A DNA stretch of 64,000 nucleotides from NCBI RefSeq assembly GCF_020880815.1, contig NZ_JAJITD010000001.1:558001-622000 (forward strand), given 5' to 3'. Made by a program: the position numbers and the translations under genes. Origin of the DNA: Paraburkholderia sejongensis. Lineage in GTDB: Bacteria > Pseudomonadota > Gammaproteobacteria > Burkholderiales > Burkholderiaceae. Shown here piece by piece: positions 1 through 9,920 of the stretch. The notes under the pieces were generated by a model. That model was given only the letters and a program-made list of their open reading frames with translations. It made no database searches and was not told the origin of the DNA. Positions within the stretch are counted from its first letter, which is position 1. Every line of letters starts with the position of its first letter.

Positions 1-77
1 GGATTCCGGGAACAGTCAATTCTGACTTTGGCTAAGGCAAACAGTTATTATATTCAGTCCAACCCCGTCACGTTTCC

Positions 78-1088
78 ATGTCCCTTCTGAAGAAATGCTT
101 CGCCGCCGGCGCCGTCGTAGTCGTGCTGGCCGCGGCGGCTATCGCCGCCGGATCTTACTGGGCCACCCGCCCGCTCGAATTGACCCCGGCGCAACTGGAC
201 GTCACCGTCAAACCGCACAGCAGCCTGCGCAGCGTCGCGCTGCAACTGAATCGCGGCGGCGTGCCGGTCGAGCCCGAGCTGTTCATCCTGATGACGCGGC
301 TGCTCGGGCTGCAAAGCGAACTGAAATCCGGCAACTACGAATTCAAAAGCGGCATCACGCCGTACGACGTGCTGCAGAAGATCGCGCGCGGCGACGTCAA
401 CGAGTATGTCGCGACGATCATCGAAGGCTGGACCTTCAAGCGCATGCGCGCGGAGCTGGACGCGAATCCGGCGCTCAAGCACGACTCGGCGGGTCTGTCC
501 GACGCGGATCTGATGATCGCGATCGGTGCGCCGGAAGCGTCGATCGGCAACGGCGAAGGGCTGTTCTTCCCGGACACCTATCTGTTCGATAAAAACACCA
601 GCGACCTCGACATCTACCGCCGCGCGTACCGTCTGATGCGCGTGCGGCTCGATGAAGCGTGGCTCGCGCGCGCGCCGAACCTGCCGTACAAGAGCCCGTA
701 CGAAGCGCTGACGATGGCCTCGATCATCGAAAAGGAAACCGGCAAACCGTCCGACCGGCCGCTCGTCGCCGCGGTGTTCGCGAACCGTCTGCGCGCGGGC
801 ATGCCGCTGCAGACCGATCCGACCGTGATCTACGGGATGGGCGAGAGCTACGCCGGGCATATCCGCAAGAAGGATCTGCAGACCGACACTCCTTACAATA
901 CGTACACCCGCATGGGCCTGCCGCCCACGCCGATCGCGCTGCCGGGCGTCGCGTCGCTGCAGGCGGCGCTCAATCCGGCGCCGAGCACCGCGCTGTATTT
1001 CGTCTCGCGCGGCGACGGCAGCAGCATCTTTTCTGACACCCTCGGCGAGCACAACAAGGCCGTGGACAAATACATTCGAGGGCAATAA
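78..1088 (+). CDS. mltG: MltG endolytic murein transglycosylase
   Basis: A 336-residue inner-membrane protein of the MltG (YceG) family, which cleaves nascent glycan strands and sets their length. One N-terminal membrane anchor (about residues 9-27) precedes a periplasmic domain. The family signature ASIIEKETG is present and places the catalytic glutamate at residue 218, the position known for the E. coli enzyme; the motif [11 protein letters not shown] follows near the C-terminus, as in the family. The length is typical. Its stop codon shares a base with the tmk start (TAATG), so the two are translationally coupled. The mltG-tmk-holB-tatD order is common in proteobacteria and supports the call. 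Confidence 0.96.
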   Translation: MSLLKKCFAAGAVVVVLAAAAIAAGSYWATRPLELTPAQLDVTVKPHSSLRSVALQLNRGGVPVEPELFILMTRLLGLQSELKSGNYEFKSGITPYDVLQKIARGDVNEYVATIIEGWTFKRMRAELDANPALKHDSAGLSDADLMIAIGAPEASIGNGEGLFFPDTYLFDKNTSDLDIYRRAYRLMRVRLDEAWLARAPNLPYKSPYEALTMASIIEKETGKPSDRPLVAAVFANRLRAGMPLQTDPTVIYGMGESYAGHIRKKDLQTDTPYNTYTRMGLPPTPIALPGVASLQAALNPAPSTALYFVSRGDGSSIFSDTLGEHNKAVDKYIRGQ

Positions 1089-1708
1089 TGGCGCGCGGCA
1101 AATTCATCACGTTTGAAGGCATCGACGGCGCGGGCAAGACCACCCATCTTGGCTGGTTTCGCGAACGGCTCGAAGCGAAGCTCGCGGCCACCGGCCGGAC
1201 CGTCGTGATGACGCGCGAACCGGGCGGCACGCCGCTCGGCGAGCAGATTCGCGAGATCGTGCTGCATCAGAAGATGGACCTCGAAACCGAAGCGCTGCTG
1301 ATGTTCGCGGTGCGCCGCCAGCACCTGGCCGAGGTGATCGAGCCGGCACTGGCACGCGGCGACTGGGTGTTGTCCGATCGCTTCACCGACGCGACCTTCG
1401 CGTATCAGGGCGGCGGCCGCGGCCTGCCGCGCGACAAGCTGGAGACGCTGGAGCGCTGGGTGCAGGGCGGTTTTCAGCCGGACCTGACGGTGCTGTTCGA
1501 TCTGCCGCCCGCGGTGGCCAACGAACGGCGCAGCGCGGCGCGCGATCCGGATCGCTTCGAGCGCGAATCGGCCGCCTTTTTCGAGCGCACGCGCGCCGAA
1601 TACATGCGCCGCGCCGAGGAAGCGCCATACCGGTTCGCTATCATCGACTCTTCGCAAAGCATCGCGCGTATTCAGAAGCAGCTTGAAGAACTGATTGCAA
1701 CTATTTGA
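1088..1708 (+). CDS. tmk: Thymidylate kinase
   Basis: A 206-residue dTMP kinase making dTDP for DNA synthesis in the cytoplasm. The P-loop GIDGAGKTT lies at about residues 9-17, the DRF motif with AYQGGGRG at about residues 98-113 binds the substrate phosphate, and an arginine-rich lid region (about residues 140-155) follows. The length matches bacterial Tmk. It overlaps the mltG stop by one base, so it is probably cotranscribed with mltG and holB. Confidence 0.97.
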   Translation: MARGKFITFEGIDGAGKTTHLGWFRERLEAKLAATGRTVVMTREPGGTPLGEQIREIVLHQKMDLETEALLMFAVRRQHLAEVIEPALARGDWVLSDRFTDATFAYQGGGRGLPRDKLETLERWVQGGFQPDLTVLFDLPPAVANERRSAARDPDRFERESAAFFERTRAEYMRRAEEAPYRFAIIDSSQSIARIQKQLEELIATI

Positions 1709-1802
1709 TTTTCAAGCAATATAATTGAAATTTATACGAGCTTGTAAAGCTCGGGCGAAGTCTGAAGTAGCGTATTCAACCCATTGATTGCAAAGACCAA
1801 CG

Positions 1803-2843
1803 ATGATCTACCCGTGGCAAGCCGATGACTGGAACCGCCTGCAGCAGCTGCGTGCTCACTGGCCGCATGCGCTGCTGCTGCACGGCCAGGCCGGGATCGG
1901 CAAGCTGCGCTTCGCGCAGCACCTCGCGCAGGGTCTGCTGTGCGAGGCGCCGCAGCCCAACGGCGAGCCGTGCGGCACCTGCGTCGCCTGCAACTGGTTC
2001 GCGCAGGGCAATCATCCCGACTACCGGATCGTCGTGCCCGAGGCGCTCGCGGCCGAGGCGGGTCCGGTCGCCGGGTCGGCCGCCGACGAGAAAGCCGACA
2101 AGGCCGATGGCGACGAGGGCAAGAAGACCCGTGCCCCCAGCAAGGAAATCAAGATCGAGCAGGTGCGCGGTCTACTCGACTTCGTCGGCGTCGGCTCGCA
2201 TCGCGGCGGCGCGCGCGTGGTCGTGCTGTATCCGGCCGAGGGGCTGAACGTCGCGGCCGCCAATGCGCTGCTGAAGACGCTCGAGGAGCCGCCCGCCGGG
2301 GTGGTGTTCCTGATGGTGTCGGCACGGATCGACCGGCTGCTGCCGACCATCATCAGCCGCTGCCGCCAGTGGCCGATGAGCGTGCCGGCGCCGCAGGCGG
2401 CCACCCAGTGGCTCGCCGCGCAGGGCATCGACGACGCGCCGGCGCTGCTGGCCGAAGCGGGCGGCGCGCCGCTCGCGGCGCTCGCGCTCGCCAGCGACGA
2501 AAACCGCACGCTGCGCGACTGGACCCTGAAGCAGCTCGCGGCCGGCGCGCAGTGCGACGCGTTCGCCTGCGGCGAGGCGCTGCAGAAGCTGCCGGTGCCG
2601 CTGGTGCTCGGCTGGTTGCAGCGCTGGATGTACGATCTGCTCGCGCAGCGCACCGCCGGCGCGCCGCGCTATTTTCCGCAGGCGCACAAAGCGCTCGAAC
2701 GCTGTGCGGCGCAGGCCGACGCCAACGCGTTCGCGCGCTTTCTGCGCAGCGTGACGCGCCAGCGCGCGGTCGAGAATCACCCTTTGAATGCGCGTCTCGT
2801 GTTCGAGGAACTGTTTATCGGCTATCGCACACTGTTCGCGTGA
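1803..2843 (+). CDS. holB: DNA polymerase III delta' subunit
   Basis: A 346-residue clamp-loader subunit of the AAA+ family. Visible are a P-loop-like GQAGIGK near residue 35, a four-cysteine zinc module (C..PNGEPCGTCVAC) and the SRC motif at the end of the ATPase core. A low-complexity, lysine- and aspartate-rich insert (about residues 85-110) interrupts the core; such inserts are seen in betaproteobacterial HolB. I chose the ATG at 1803 (MIYPWQ); an in-frame TTG at 1788 would add five residues. Neighbours tmk and tatD support the assignment. Confidence 0.93.
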   Translation: MIYPWQADDWNRLQQLRAHWPHALLLHGQAGIGKLRFAQHLAQGLLCEAPQPNGEPCGTCVACNWFAQGNHPDYRIVVPEALAAEAGPVAGSAADEKADKADGDEGKKTRAPSKEIKIEQVRGLLDFVGVGSHRGGARVVVLYPAEGLNVAAANALLKTLEEPPAGVVFLMVSARIDRLLPTIISRCRQWPMSVPAPQAATQWLAAQGIDDAPALLAEAGGAPLAALALASDENRTLRDWTLKQLAAGAQCDAFACGEALQKLPVPLVLGWLQRWMYDLLAQRTAGAPRYFPQAHKALERCAAQADANAFARFLRSVTRQRAVENHPLNARLVFEELFIGYRTLFA

Positions 2844-2911
2844 GCCTTCATGTGAGCCTGTCATTGCCGCGTCTGTCACGCGCCAGCCCTTATTTTTCGC
2901 AGGACCTGATC

Positions 2912-3703
2912 ATGTTTGTCGATTCCCACTGCCATATCAATTTCGAAGGACTCGCGGACCGTCTGCCGCAAGTGCTCGAGAACATGCGCAGCCTGTCGGT
3001 CACGCACGCGCTGTGCGTGTCGGTCGATCTCGAAACGCTGCCGTCGGTGCTGGACGTCGCCAGCCGCTGCGAGAACGTCTATGCGTCGGTCGGCGTGCAC
3101 CCCGACCACGAGCATATGCGCGAGCCGAGCGTCGCCGAACTGGTCGAACTGGCGCAGCATCCGAAGGTGGTCGCGATCGGCGAAACCGGCCTCGATTACT
3201 ACCGTCTCGAAGGCCGCACGATCGCCGACATGGAGTGGCAGCGCGAACGCTTTCGCACCCACATCCGCGCCGCGCACGCGACCGGCAAGCCGTTGATCGT
3301 TCATACGCGCTCGGCCTCGGAAGACACGCTGCGGATCATGGCCGAGGAACGCGCCGGCGAGCCGGGCGGGGTGATGCACTGCTTTACCGAGCCGTGGGCG
3401 ATCGCCGAACAGGCGCTCGCGCAGAACTTCTACATCTCGCTGTCGGGCATCGTCACGTTCAAGAGCGCGACCGACGTGCAGGATGTCGCGCGCCGCGTGC
3501 CGCTCGAACGTCTGCTGATCGAAACCGACTCGCCGTATCTCGCGCCGGTGCCGTATCGTGGCAAGCCGAATGAACCTGCGTACGTCAGTTATGTCGGACG
3601 CTTCATCGCAAAGCAACGCGAGATGCCGGACGAGGCGCTGGCCGCCGCGACCACGCAGAACTTTTTCAGGCTGTTCAAGATTCCGGCGCCGGCCACGGCC
3701 TGA
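2912..3703 (+). CDS. TatD-family metal-dependent hydrolase (YcfH type)
   Basis: A 263-residue TIM-barrel hydrolase. Metal-binding motifs appear in the usual order: DSHCHINF at the N-terminus, GETGLDYY, HTR, MHCF and ETDSPYLAP near the C-terminus. The family includes 3'-5' DNA exonucleases/deoxyribonucleases; the true substrate of this YcfH-like member is uncertain. The ATG at 2912 is chosen because MFVDSHCH is the normal start of the family; the reading frame upstream is open only as a shadow of holB. It follows holB by about 70 bases. Confidence 0.92.
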   Translation: MFVDSHCHINFEGLADRLPQVLENMRSLSVTHALCVSVDLETLPSVLDVASRCENVYASVGVHPDHEHMREPSVAELVELAQHPKVVAIGETGLDYYRLEGRTIADMEWQRERFRTHIRAAHATGKPLIVHTRSASEDTLRIMAEERAGEPGGVMHCFTEPWAIAEQALAQNFYISLSGIVTFKSATDVQDVARRVPLERLLIETDSPYLAPVPYRGKPNEPAYVSYVGRFIAKQREMPDEALAAATTQNFFRLFKIPAPATA

Positions 3704-3787
3704 ACGGCGAACGCCCATAAAGAACCGGGCGTTGCAACTGAAAATCCAGCAACATCAAATGGATAGGGAAGTTTCCTAAAGCACTAT

Positions 3788-4510
3788 ATGAAAAATATTT
3801 CGACGTCGTCCGCTGCTTTCCAACCGATCTGCGCCATGACGGCCGCCCGAGCGTTCGCGCCCGCGCGACGCCTCGCCTGTGCCGCCGCGCTGGCCTGCGC
3901 CGCGCTGGTCGCGGTGCCCGCGCACGCGGCGCCGATCGACTCGCTGATCAAGTCGGTCAAGTTCGACGACGTCGACGGCGTCAACAAGCTGCTCGCGAAG
4001 GGCATGGACCCGAACAGCGTCGACCAGCAGGGCAATCCGCTGCTGGTGCTGGCCGCGCGCGAGAAATCGGAGAAGGTCACCGCCGCGCTGCTGAAAAATC
4101 CGAAGACCGATATCGAGGCGCAGGACAAGGCCGGCGAAAACGCGCTGATGATGGCGTCGCTGGCCGGCGACCTGAACATCGTCAATCAGCTGCTCGCGAA
4201 GGACGCCGAAGTCAACAAGAAGGGCTGGGCGCCGCTGCACTACGCGGCCGCGAACGGCCATGACGACATCGTCAAGGTGCTGCTCGATCATTCGGCCTAC
4301 GTCGACGCCGGTTCGCCGAACGGCACCACGCCGCTGATGATGGCCGCGCGCGGCGGCCACATTTCGACGGTCAAGCTGCTGCTCGATAACGGCGCGGACC
4401 TGAACGTGAAAAACCAGATCGGCATGACCGCGCTCGATTTCGCGAAGACCTACAAGGAGCCGGACGTCGTCGAAGGCCTGACCGCTCGCATGCAGCAGAG
4501 CCAGAAGTAA
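3788..4510 (+). CDS. Secreted ankyrin-repeat protein
   Basis: A 240-residue protein with a signal peptide (hydrophobic core followed by AHAAP, cleavage near residue 46) and at least four ankyrin repeats. The repeat hallmarks are GNPLLVLAAR, GENALMMASLAGD, GWAPLHYAAANGH, GTTPLMMAARGGH and GMTALDFAKTY. Ankyrin repeats are protein-binding scaffolds; a periplasmic role is likely from the signal, but the partner is unknown. The annotated start gives a long N-region; an internal ATG (MTAARAF, residue 17) would leave a more ordinary signal peptide. It lies 84 bases after tatD in the same direction and may be read through from it. Confidence 0.88.
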   Translation: MKNISTSSAAFQPICAMTAARAFAPARRLACAAALACAALVAVPAHAAPIDSLIKSVKFDDVDGVNKLLAKGMDPNSVDQQGNPLLVLAAREKSEKVTAALLKNPKTDIEAQDKAGENALMMASLAGDLNIVNQLLAKDAEVNKKGWAPLHYAAANGHDDIVKVLLDHSAYVDAGSPNGTTPLMMAARGGHISTVKLLLDNGADLNVKNQIGMTALDFAKTYKEPDVVEGLTARMQQSQK

Positions 4511-4660
4511 TCGCACGCGCGGCGGCATGCCGCTGAACGAGCCGGCCCGGTGACGGCGCTGTCGCGCGCGGCCCTGCCGATGCTCGATGGATTTGTTCGA
4601 TTTGTCTGACATCGATAAGGCCTGGCTGCTGCCGTCGCGTAAAACAGTGCAGAATGACGA

Positions 4661-4684
4661 CTTTGGCGCGCCCTTTGGCGCGCC
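4661..4684. repeat. Two-copy 12-base tandem repeat
   Basis: The unit CTTTGGCGCGCC occurs twice in direct succession in the space between the ankyrin gene and the next gene. Each unit holds the palindrome GGCGCGCC. Confidence 0.8.
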
Positions 4685-4736
4685 GTCCGGATGCGGCGAA
4701 AAGACCGCGTGATAAACAAACCTGGAAAGGAACACC

Positions 4737-5093
4737 ATGCTGCGGGCTTTGATTTTCGCCGGCGCGCTCGCCTTGCCGCTATCGGCGGCCGCGTTTACGG
4801 GAGGCGACCTCAACAAGCTGTGCACGAAGACGGACGTGGCTTCACGCTCCGCCTGCGCGGCCTATATCGAAGGCGCGGCCGACGGTATCTTCAACACGAT
4901 CGATGCAATCGGCGGCACCACCGGCCCGCGGGTCGGCCAGTATTTCTGCCTGCCGGCGGATGCGCGTTCCGCGCAGTTGACCGACGCGGTGCGCAAGTAC
5001 ATCGCCGACAACCCGAACGCCGCGGGCTACAACGCCAGCACCGCGATCTCGCTGGGTCTGGGCAAGGCGTTTCCATGCAAGAGCGGCAGCTGA
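4737..5093 (+). CDS. Rap1a/Tai-like periplasmic protein
   Basis: A 118-residue protein with a signal peptide (MLRALIFAGALALPLSAAAF, cleavage near residue 19) and four cysteines in the mature part (LC, SAC, YFC, FPC), plus the AAYIEGAADG segment typical of Rap1a/Tai-type domains. Members include immunity proteins that neutralise type VI amidase effectors in the periplasm, but many chromosomal family members have no known effector. No amidase effector, VgrG or other secretion gene lies nearby, so an immunity role is not supported by context. The start is preceded by AGGA at a good spacing. Confidence 0.78.
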   Translation: MLRALIFAGALALPLSAAAFTGGDLNKLCTKTDVASRSACAAYIEGAADGIFNTIDAIGGTTGPRVGQYFCLPADARSAQLTDAVRKYIADNPNAAGYNASTAISLGLGKAFPCKSGS

Positions 5094-5286
5094 TCGACGC
5101 CGCTTGCCGCGCCGGCCCGCGATACGCGTAGTAGCGGCCCGGCGCAATACTTGCGGCGCGCGCAGCGCACGACGCGCGCGCCGGGTGCTGCGGGTCCCGT
5201 CCACCGCGCAGGTGTGACGGACTCCACCAAGGTTCGTCGTCCCACCGGCGCGCCGCCGCTCTTCGAGCCCGGAGGAAGATGCCGTA

Positions 5287-6510
5287 ATGCCCACTTTCTA
5301 CGACTTCACCAAGGTGGCCGCCGCGCCGCTGCACTCGTGGCTCGGCGTGCTGATCGTGACCGCGCTCATGACGATCGCGACGATCGGCGTGCATCGCTTC
5401 GGCGCGCGCGTGGTCAAGCGCATTGCCGAACCGCACGCGCTCACCAGCGTCGTGCTGCGCTACATCGACAAACCTTCTCTGTTTGCGCTCGTGATCCTGA
5501 TGCTCGCGTGGATCTGGTCCGAGGCGCCCAATACCCTCAATTTCATCGAACCGGTACGCGACATCACCGGCATCGCGCTGATCGCCGCGCTCACGTGGCT
5601 GTCGGTGCGCTCGGCCGCGGCGATCGGCGAAGCGATCATCCGCGCGCATCCGCTCGATAGCGCCGATAACCTGCAGGCGCGCCGCATTCATACGCAGGCG
5701 CGGGTGCTCGCGCGCTCGGTGATGATCGTGATCGTGATCGTCGGTGTGGGCGGCGCGCTGATGACCTTGCCGAACGTCCGGCAGATCGGCGCGAGTCTGC
5801 TGGCCTCTGCCGGTGTGGCCGGTCTGGTTGCCGGTATCGCCGCGCGGCCGGTGCTCGGCAATCTGATCGCCGGTTTGCAGATCGCGCTGTCGCAGCCGCT
5901 GCGGCTCGACGACGTGGTGGTGATCCAGAACGAGTGGGGGCGCATCGAGGAAATCACCGGCACCTACGTGTCCGTGCGGCTGTGGGATCAGCGCCGGCTG
6001 ATCGTGCCGCTGCAATGGTTTATCGAAAACCCGTTCACCAACTGGACCCGCAGCAGTTCGCAGATCATCGGCACGGTGTTCCTGTTCGTCGATTACCGGA
6101 TGCCGCTCGCGCCGCTGCGCGAGGAGCTCGCGCGGATCGTCGAAAACGCGCCGGAGTGGGACCGGCGCGTGCAGGTGTTGCAGGTGTTCGACTGCACCGA
6201 ACGCGCGATGCAGCTGCGCGCGCTGGTCAGCGCGCCCGATTCCGGTCTCGCGTGGGATCTGCGTTGCCGGGTGCGGGAAGGGCTGGTCGAGTTTATTCAA
6301 CGGCACTATCCGGAATGTCTGCCGCGCGGTCGCGCCGAGGTGTCGGGGGAACTGGAGCCCGGCAGCGGGTCGCCGGTCGACTGGCTGCCGCGCAGCATGC
6401 AGGCGCCGGCCGGCAGCACCGCCGCGCATACCGAAGCCGATCCGGTCGCCACGCGGATCGGCCGGCCGGAGGTGGCCGAGGCTGCGCGCAACGCGAAGGA
6501 GCGGGCTTAG
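5287..6510 (+). CDS. MscS-family mechanosensitive channel
   Basis: A 407-residue inner-membrane protein. Four or so hydrophobic segments (about residues 15-35, 60-80, 90-112, 135-155) precede the conserved MscS pore helix and beta domain: GLVAGIAARPVLGNLIAG, then DDVVVIQNEWGRIEEI and the LIVPLQWFIENPFTNW stretch. The C-terminal 70 residues are charged and low in complexity. It probably releases solutes on osmotic downshift, which fits the adjacent trehalose synthase gene as a loose osmotic neighbourhood, although that link is inference. GGAGG stands 11 bases before the ATG. Confidence 0.9.
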   Translation: MPTFYDFTKVAAAPLHSWLGVLIVTALMTIATIGVHRFGARVVKRIAEPHALTSVVLRYIDKPSLFALVILMLAWIWSEAPNTLNFIEPVRDITGIALIAALTWLSVRSAAAIGEAIIRAHPLDSADNLQARRIHTQARVLARSVMIVIVIVGVGGALMTLPNVRQIGASLLASAGVAGLVAGIAARPVLGNLIAGLQIALSQPLRLDDVVVIQNEWGRIEEITGTYVSVRLWDQRRLIVPLQWFIENPFTNWTRSSSQIIGTVFLFVDYRMPLAPLREELARIVENAPEWDRRVQVLQVFDCTERAMQLRALVSAPDSGLAWDLRCRVREGLVEFIQRHYPECLPRGRAEVSGELEPGSGSPVDWLPRSMQAPAGSTAAHTEADPVATRIGRPEVAEAARNAKERA

Positions 6511-6892
6511 GGGGCTTGGGGCTCCCATCGGCTCGAAGCCCGGCTCGAATCCCGGCTCGGGTATGCCGCTTGCTACCTTGCGGGGCGCGATCGCACCGCG
6601 GTAAGCGGTGCATCGCCTTGGCCGGCGCAGCGCAAGGTCCCTCCGCGAAGTCACCCGAAGCGCGGGACGCGACGCGCCGCGCATCCCGCAGATCAACCCA
6701 CGCGGCGTGCGGCCGCCATTTGACCCATACTTAAATCATTCACGCATTGGCGCGCTACCGGCTACCGGCGGGCGCAATCGTGGTCCGGGCCGAGCCGTTG
6801 CATGCGGTAGCGGTTACACGCCGCGCGCGTGAACTTCCGGGCCCGCGACCGCAGCCAGGCGCGCCGCACGTACCACAAGGAGGACATCGAAC
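6511..6892. other. Intergenic region before otsA, with short tandem repeat
   Basis: No credible gene is visible. At 6529-6560 a 12-base unit (CGGCTCGAAGCC, CGGCTCGAATCC, then a partial third copy) repeats in tandem just after the channel gene. The rest is GC-rich and presumably holds the otsA promoter, but I cannot name clear -35/-10 boxes. Confidence 0.6.
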
Positions 6893-8305
6893 ATGGGCCG
6901 ACTGATCGTCGTGTCGAATCGCGTTGCGACGCCGACGGAGACCAAAGGATCGGCAGGCGGGCTCGCCGTCGGCGTATTCGGCGCGCTCAAGGACGCGGGC
7001 GGGGTCTGGTTCGGCTGGAGCGGCGACGTGGTCAGCGAGACCGTCGCCAACGCCGGGCCGGCGCTCGAACAGGACGGCGCAGTGACGTTCGCGACCGTCG
7101 GGCTCACGCGCAAGGATTACGACCAGTACTATCGCGGCTTCTCGAACGCGACGCTGTGGCCGGTATTCCACTATCGCAACGATCTGGCGCGCTACGAGCG
7201 CGAGGAATACGCGGGTTACCGCCGCGTCAATGCATGGCTGGCGCACAAACTGATCAAGCTGCTCGAACCGGACGACGTGATCTGGATTCACGACTACCAT
7301 CTGATCCCGTTCGCCGAGGCGCTGCGCAGCGAAGGCGTGACCAACCGGATCGGTTTCTTCCTGCATATTCCGTTTCCCGCGCCGCAGATCCTGCTGAACA
7401 TCCCGCCGCATGAGGAGCTGGTGAAGTCGCTGTCGTGCTACGACCTGCTCGGTTTCCAGACCGCTACCGACCAGCAGGCCTTCCACGACTACGTGACCCG
7501 TCATGCACGCGGCACGGTCAGCAACGGCAATCAGGTCGAAGCGTTCGGCCGCAAGCTGCGCACCGGCGTGTACCGGATCGGCGTGTTCCCCGACGAAATC
7601 GCCGACCAGGCGAAGCGCTACGAAAGCCGCCAGCACGTGCTCGATCTGAAGCAGAGCCTGGAGGGGCGCAAGCTGATCATGAGCGTGGACCGGCTCGATT
7701 ATTCGAAGGGTCTGGTCGAGCGTTTCCGCTCGTTCGAACTGCTGCTCGAGCGTTCGCCCGAATGGCGCGGCAACGTCACGCTCGTGCAGATTGCGCCGCC
7801 GACGCGCTCGGACGTCGCGACCTATCAGAAGATCCGTCAGGACCTCGAATATGAAGCAGGCCGAATCAATGGCCGTTATTCGGGTCTCGACTACACGCCG
7901 ATCCGCTATCTGAACCAGCAGTACGACCGCTGGAAACTGATGTCGCTGTTCCGGGAATCGCAGATCGGCTTCGTCACGCCGTTGCACGACGGCATGAATC
8001 TGGTCGCGAAGGAGTACGTCGCCGCGCAAAATCCCGACGACCCCGGCGTGCTGGTGCTGTCGATTTTCGCCGGCGCGGCCGCGGAATTGAGCGGCGCTCT
8101 GCTGGTCAATCCGCACGATGCGATCGGCATGTCCGAAGCGCTGCAGCAGGCGTTGCAAATGCCGCTCGCCGAGCGTCAGCGGCGTCACGAGATCAATATG
8201 GCCGCGCTGCGCAAGAACGATCTCGGGGTCTGGCGCGATTCGTTCCTGCGCGATTTGCGCAGCGTGCCGTTGCGCAACACGGGCGAGGGCGGCGGCCACA
8301 AGTGA
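6893..8305 (+). CDS. otsA: Trehalose-6-phosphate synthase
   Basis: A 470-residue GT20 enzyme that joins UDP-glucose (or GDP-glucose) and glucose-6-phosphate to give trehalose-6-phosphate in the cytoplasm. Conserved segments are VVSNRV at the N-terminus, IWIHDYHLIPFAEALR, SVDRLDYSKGL and the donor-binding VTPLHDGMNLVAKEYVA. The length equals the family norm. A strong ribosome site (AAGGAGGA) precedes the ATG. No otsB phosphatase is seen in the window. A glycosyltransferase gene follows in the same direction after about 250 bases. Confidence 0.95.
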   Translation: MGRLIVVSNRVATPTETKGSAGGLAVGVFGALKDAGGVWFGWSGDVVSETVANAGPALEQDGAVTFATVGLTRKDYDQYYRGFSNATLWPVFHYRNDLARYEREEYAGYRRVNAWLAHKLIKLLEPDDVIWIHDYHLIPFAEALRSEGVTNRIGFFLHIPFPAPQILLNIPPHEELVKSLSCYDLLGFQTATDQQAFHDYVTRHARGTVSNGNQVEAFGRKLRTGVYRIGVFPDEIADQAKRYESRQHVLDLKQSLEGRKLIMSVDRLDYSKGLVERFRSFELLLERSPEWRGNVTLVQIAPPTRSDVATYQKIRQDLEYEAGRINGRYSGLDYTPIRYLNQQYDRWKLMSLFRESQIGFVTPLHDGMNLVAKEYVAAQNPDDPGVLVLSIFAGAAAELSGALLVNPHDAIGMSEALQQALQMPLAERQRRHEINMAALRKNDLGVWRDSFLRDLRSVPLRNTGEGGGHK

Positions 8306-8557
8306 GCGGCGCGCGGTGGCAAGCCGCAACGGAGCGTCACGCGTCCCCGTCTCCCGGATGTAAGCCGGGTGTAACAGCACCGAGCAAATGCAAGAGCTGC
8401 GGCGTGGCCGCACGCGTCAGGAAATAATGCACGCTAGCGATGGTGCATGGGACGCTCACGCGCCACGTGCATTGCCCGGATGTAATGGCGCTGTCATACT
8501 CGGCGTCGCTGACGTGCACCGCGATCACGCGCAAGCCGTCAGCTCATGGAGACAGAT

Positions 8558-9625
8558 ATGAAAATTGCGCAGATCGCCCCGCTGACCGAATCCGTGCCGC
8601 CGAAACTCTATGGGGGCACCGAGCGGGTCGTGTCGTATATCACCGAAGCGCTGGTCGAGCAGGGCCACGACGTGACGCTGTTCGCGAGCGGCGACTCGGT
8701 CACCAGCGCGAAGCTCGAAGCGGTCTGGCCGCGCGCGTTGCGTCTGGACCCCGGCATCCGCGACCGCGTCGCGCCGCATATGCTGTTGATGGAACTCGTG
8801 CGCCGCCAGGCCGAAGAGTTCGACGTGCTGCATTTTCACCTCGACTATTACTCGTTCTCGGTATTCAAGCGCCAGGACACGCCGTTCGTGACCACGATGC
8901 ACGGCCGGCTGGACCTGCCCGAGCAGCAGCCGGTGTTCGACACATTCAACACGGCGCCGGTGATTTCGATTTCGAACGCGCAGCGTCATCCGTTGCCGCA
9001 GGCGCACTGGCTGACCACGGTCTATCACGGGCTGCCCGAGCAGCTGTATACGCCGCAACCGGTCGAACAGAAGTACCTCGCGTTTCTCGGCCGGATTTCG
9101 CCGGAAAAACGCGTCGATACCGCGATTCGCATCGCCGGGCGCTGCGGCATCCCGATCCGCATCGCCGCCAAGGTCGATTCGGCCGACCGCGAGTACTTCG
9201 AGCGCGAGATCCGGCCGTTGCTCGATCTGCCGTATGTCGAGTTCATCGGTGAGATCGCCGATCATCAGAAGGCCGAATTTTTGTCGGGCGCGCATGCACT
9301 GCTGTTTCCGATCGACTGGCCGGAGCCGTTCGGCCTCGTGATGATCGAGGCGATGGCCTGCGGCACACCGGTGATCGCGTTCAATCGCGGCTCGGTGCCC
9401 GAGGTGCTAGAGGACGGTGTGACGGGCTTTATTGTCGAGGACGAGATCGGCGCGGTGGCCGCGGTGAACCGGCTGCACAAGATGCCGCGCGCCGGCGTGC
9501 GGCGCCGCTTCGAGGAACGCTTCACGTCGCACCGGATGGCGCGGCAGTACGTGGATGCGTATCAGTCGGTGATTCGCGCGCAGAAGCGTTCGCGCTTCAA
9601 GGTGATCGATACGTCGGGGAGTTGA
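8558..9625 (+). CDS. GT4-type glycosyltransferase
   Basis: A 355-residue GT-B transferase. The N-terminal half carries YGGTERVVSYITEALVEQGH, typical of GT4 enzymes; the C-terminal half has FLGRISPEKRVD and the donor-site EPFGLVMIEAMACGTPVIAFNRGSVPEV. The substrate is not deducible. I chose the ATG at 8558 (MKIAQIAPL) because GGAG stands seven bases before it; an in-frame ATG at 8546 lacks a site. It sits alone between otsA and a strong terminator, away from the exopolysaccharide cluster. Confidence 0.87.
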   Translation: MKIAQIAPLTESVPPKLYGGTERVVSYITEALVEQGHDVTLFASGDSVTSAKLEAVWPRALRLDPGIRDRVAPHMLLMELVRRQAEEFDVLHFHLDYYSFSVFKRQDTPFVTTMHGRLDLPEQQPVFDTFNTAPVISISNAQRHPLPQAHWLTTVYHGLPEQLYTPQPVEQKYLAFLGRISPEKRVDTAIRIAGRCGIPIRIAAKVDSADREYFEREIRPLLDLPYVEFIGEIADHQKAEFLSGAHALLFPIDWPEPFGLVMIEAMACGTPVIAFNRGSVPEVLEDGVTGFIVEDEIGAVAAVNRLHKMPRAGVRRRFEERFTSHRMARQYVDAYQSVIRAQKRSRFKVIDTSGS

Positions 9626-9690
9626 GAGGGCCGCGGGTCGATCGGTGCCAGATTGGCGCTGGATCGGCATTCAATCGGCATTCAGGCACG

Positions 9691-9725
9691 AGCGGTGCTG
9701 CGCGACGCGCGGCGCCGCTTTTTTT
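9691..9725 (+). terminator. Intrinsic terminator after the GT4 gene
   Basis: AGCGGTGC pairs with GCGCCGCT (one U-G pair) across a 13-base loop and is followed by seven T residues. It closes the otsA-side transcription unit. Confidence 0.75.
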
Positions 9726-9796
9726 ATGGCCGGCGACCCGCTGCAACTACGGCGCAAGAGCGCGGCGAATTTGCGCCGCCAAACTCGCCGGCAATA

Positions 9797-9837
9797 GAAA
9801 AAGCCGCACGAAGCACTCGACCAGAGCTTCGCGCGGC
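9797..9837 (-). terminator. Intrinsic terminator for the SYLF lipoprotein gene
   Basis: GCCGCACGAAGC and GCTTCGCGCGGC form an 11-of-12 base stem; on the minus strand it is followed by TTTTTC. It lies about 85 bases beyond the lipoprotein stop codon. Confidence 0.7.
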
Positions 9838-9920
9838 TTCGCGCAGGTTGCTGTTGCGATGGACGGCGCACGGCCGGGAGCCGCCGCGACGAGCGCACCG
9901 CAATGCGCCCGTCAGCGCGC

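Noticed and set aside
28..54. Promoter boxes before mltG (TTGGCT and TATATT)
   Set aside because: Spacing is only 15 bases and the -35 match is poor; the upstream gene lies outside the window.
54..1085. Long minus-strand open frame opposite mltG
   Set aside because: It is a shadow of mltG caused by high GC; arginine-rich sequence with no family features and no ribosome site.
6720..6748. TTGACC -35 box before otsA
   Set aside because: No -10 element at a usable distance.
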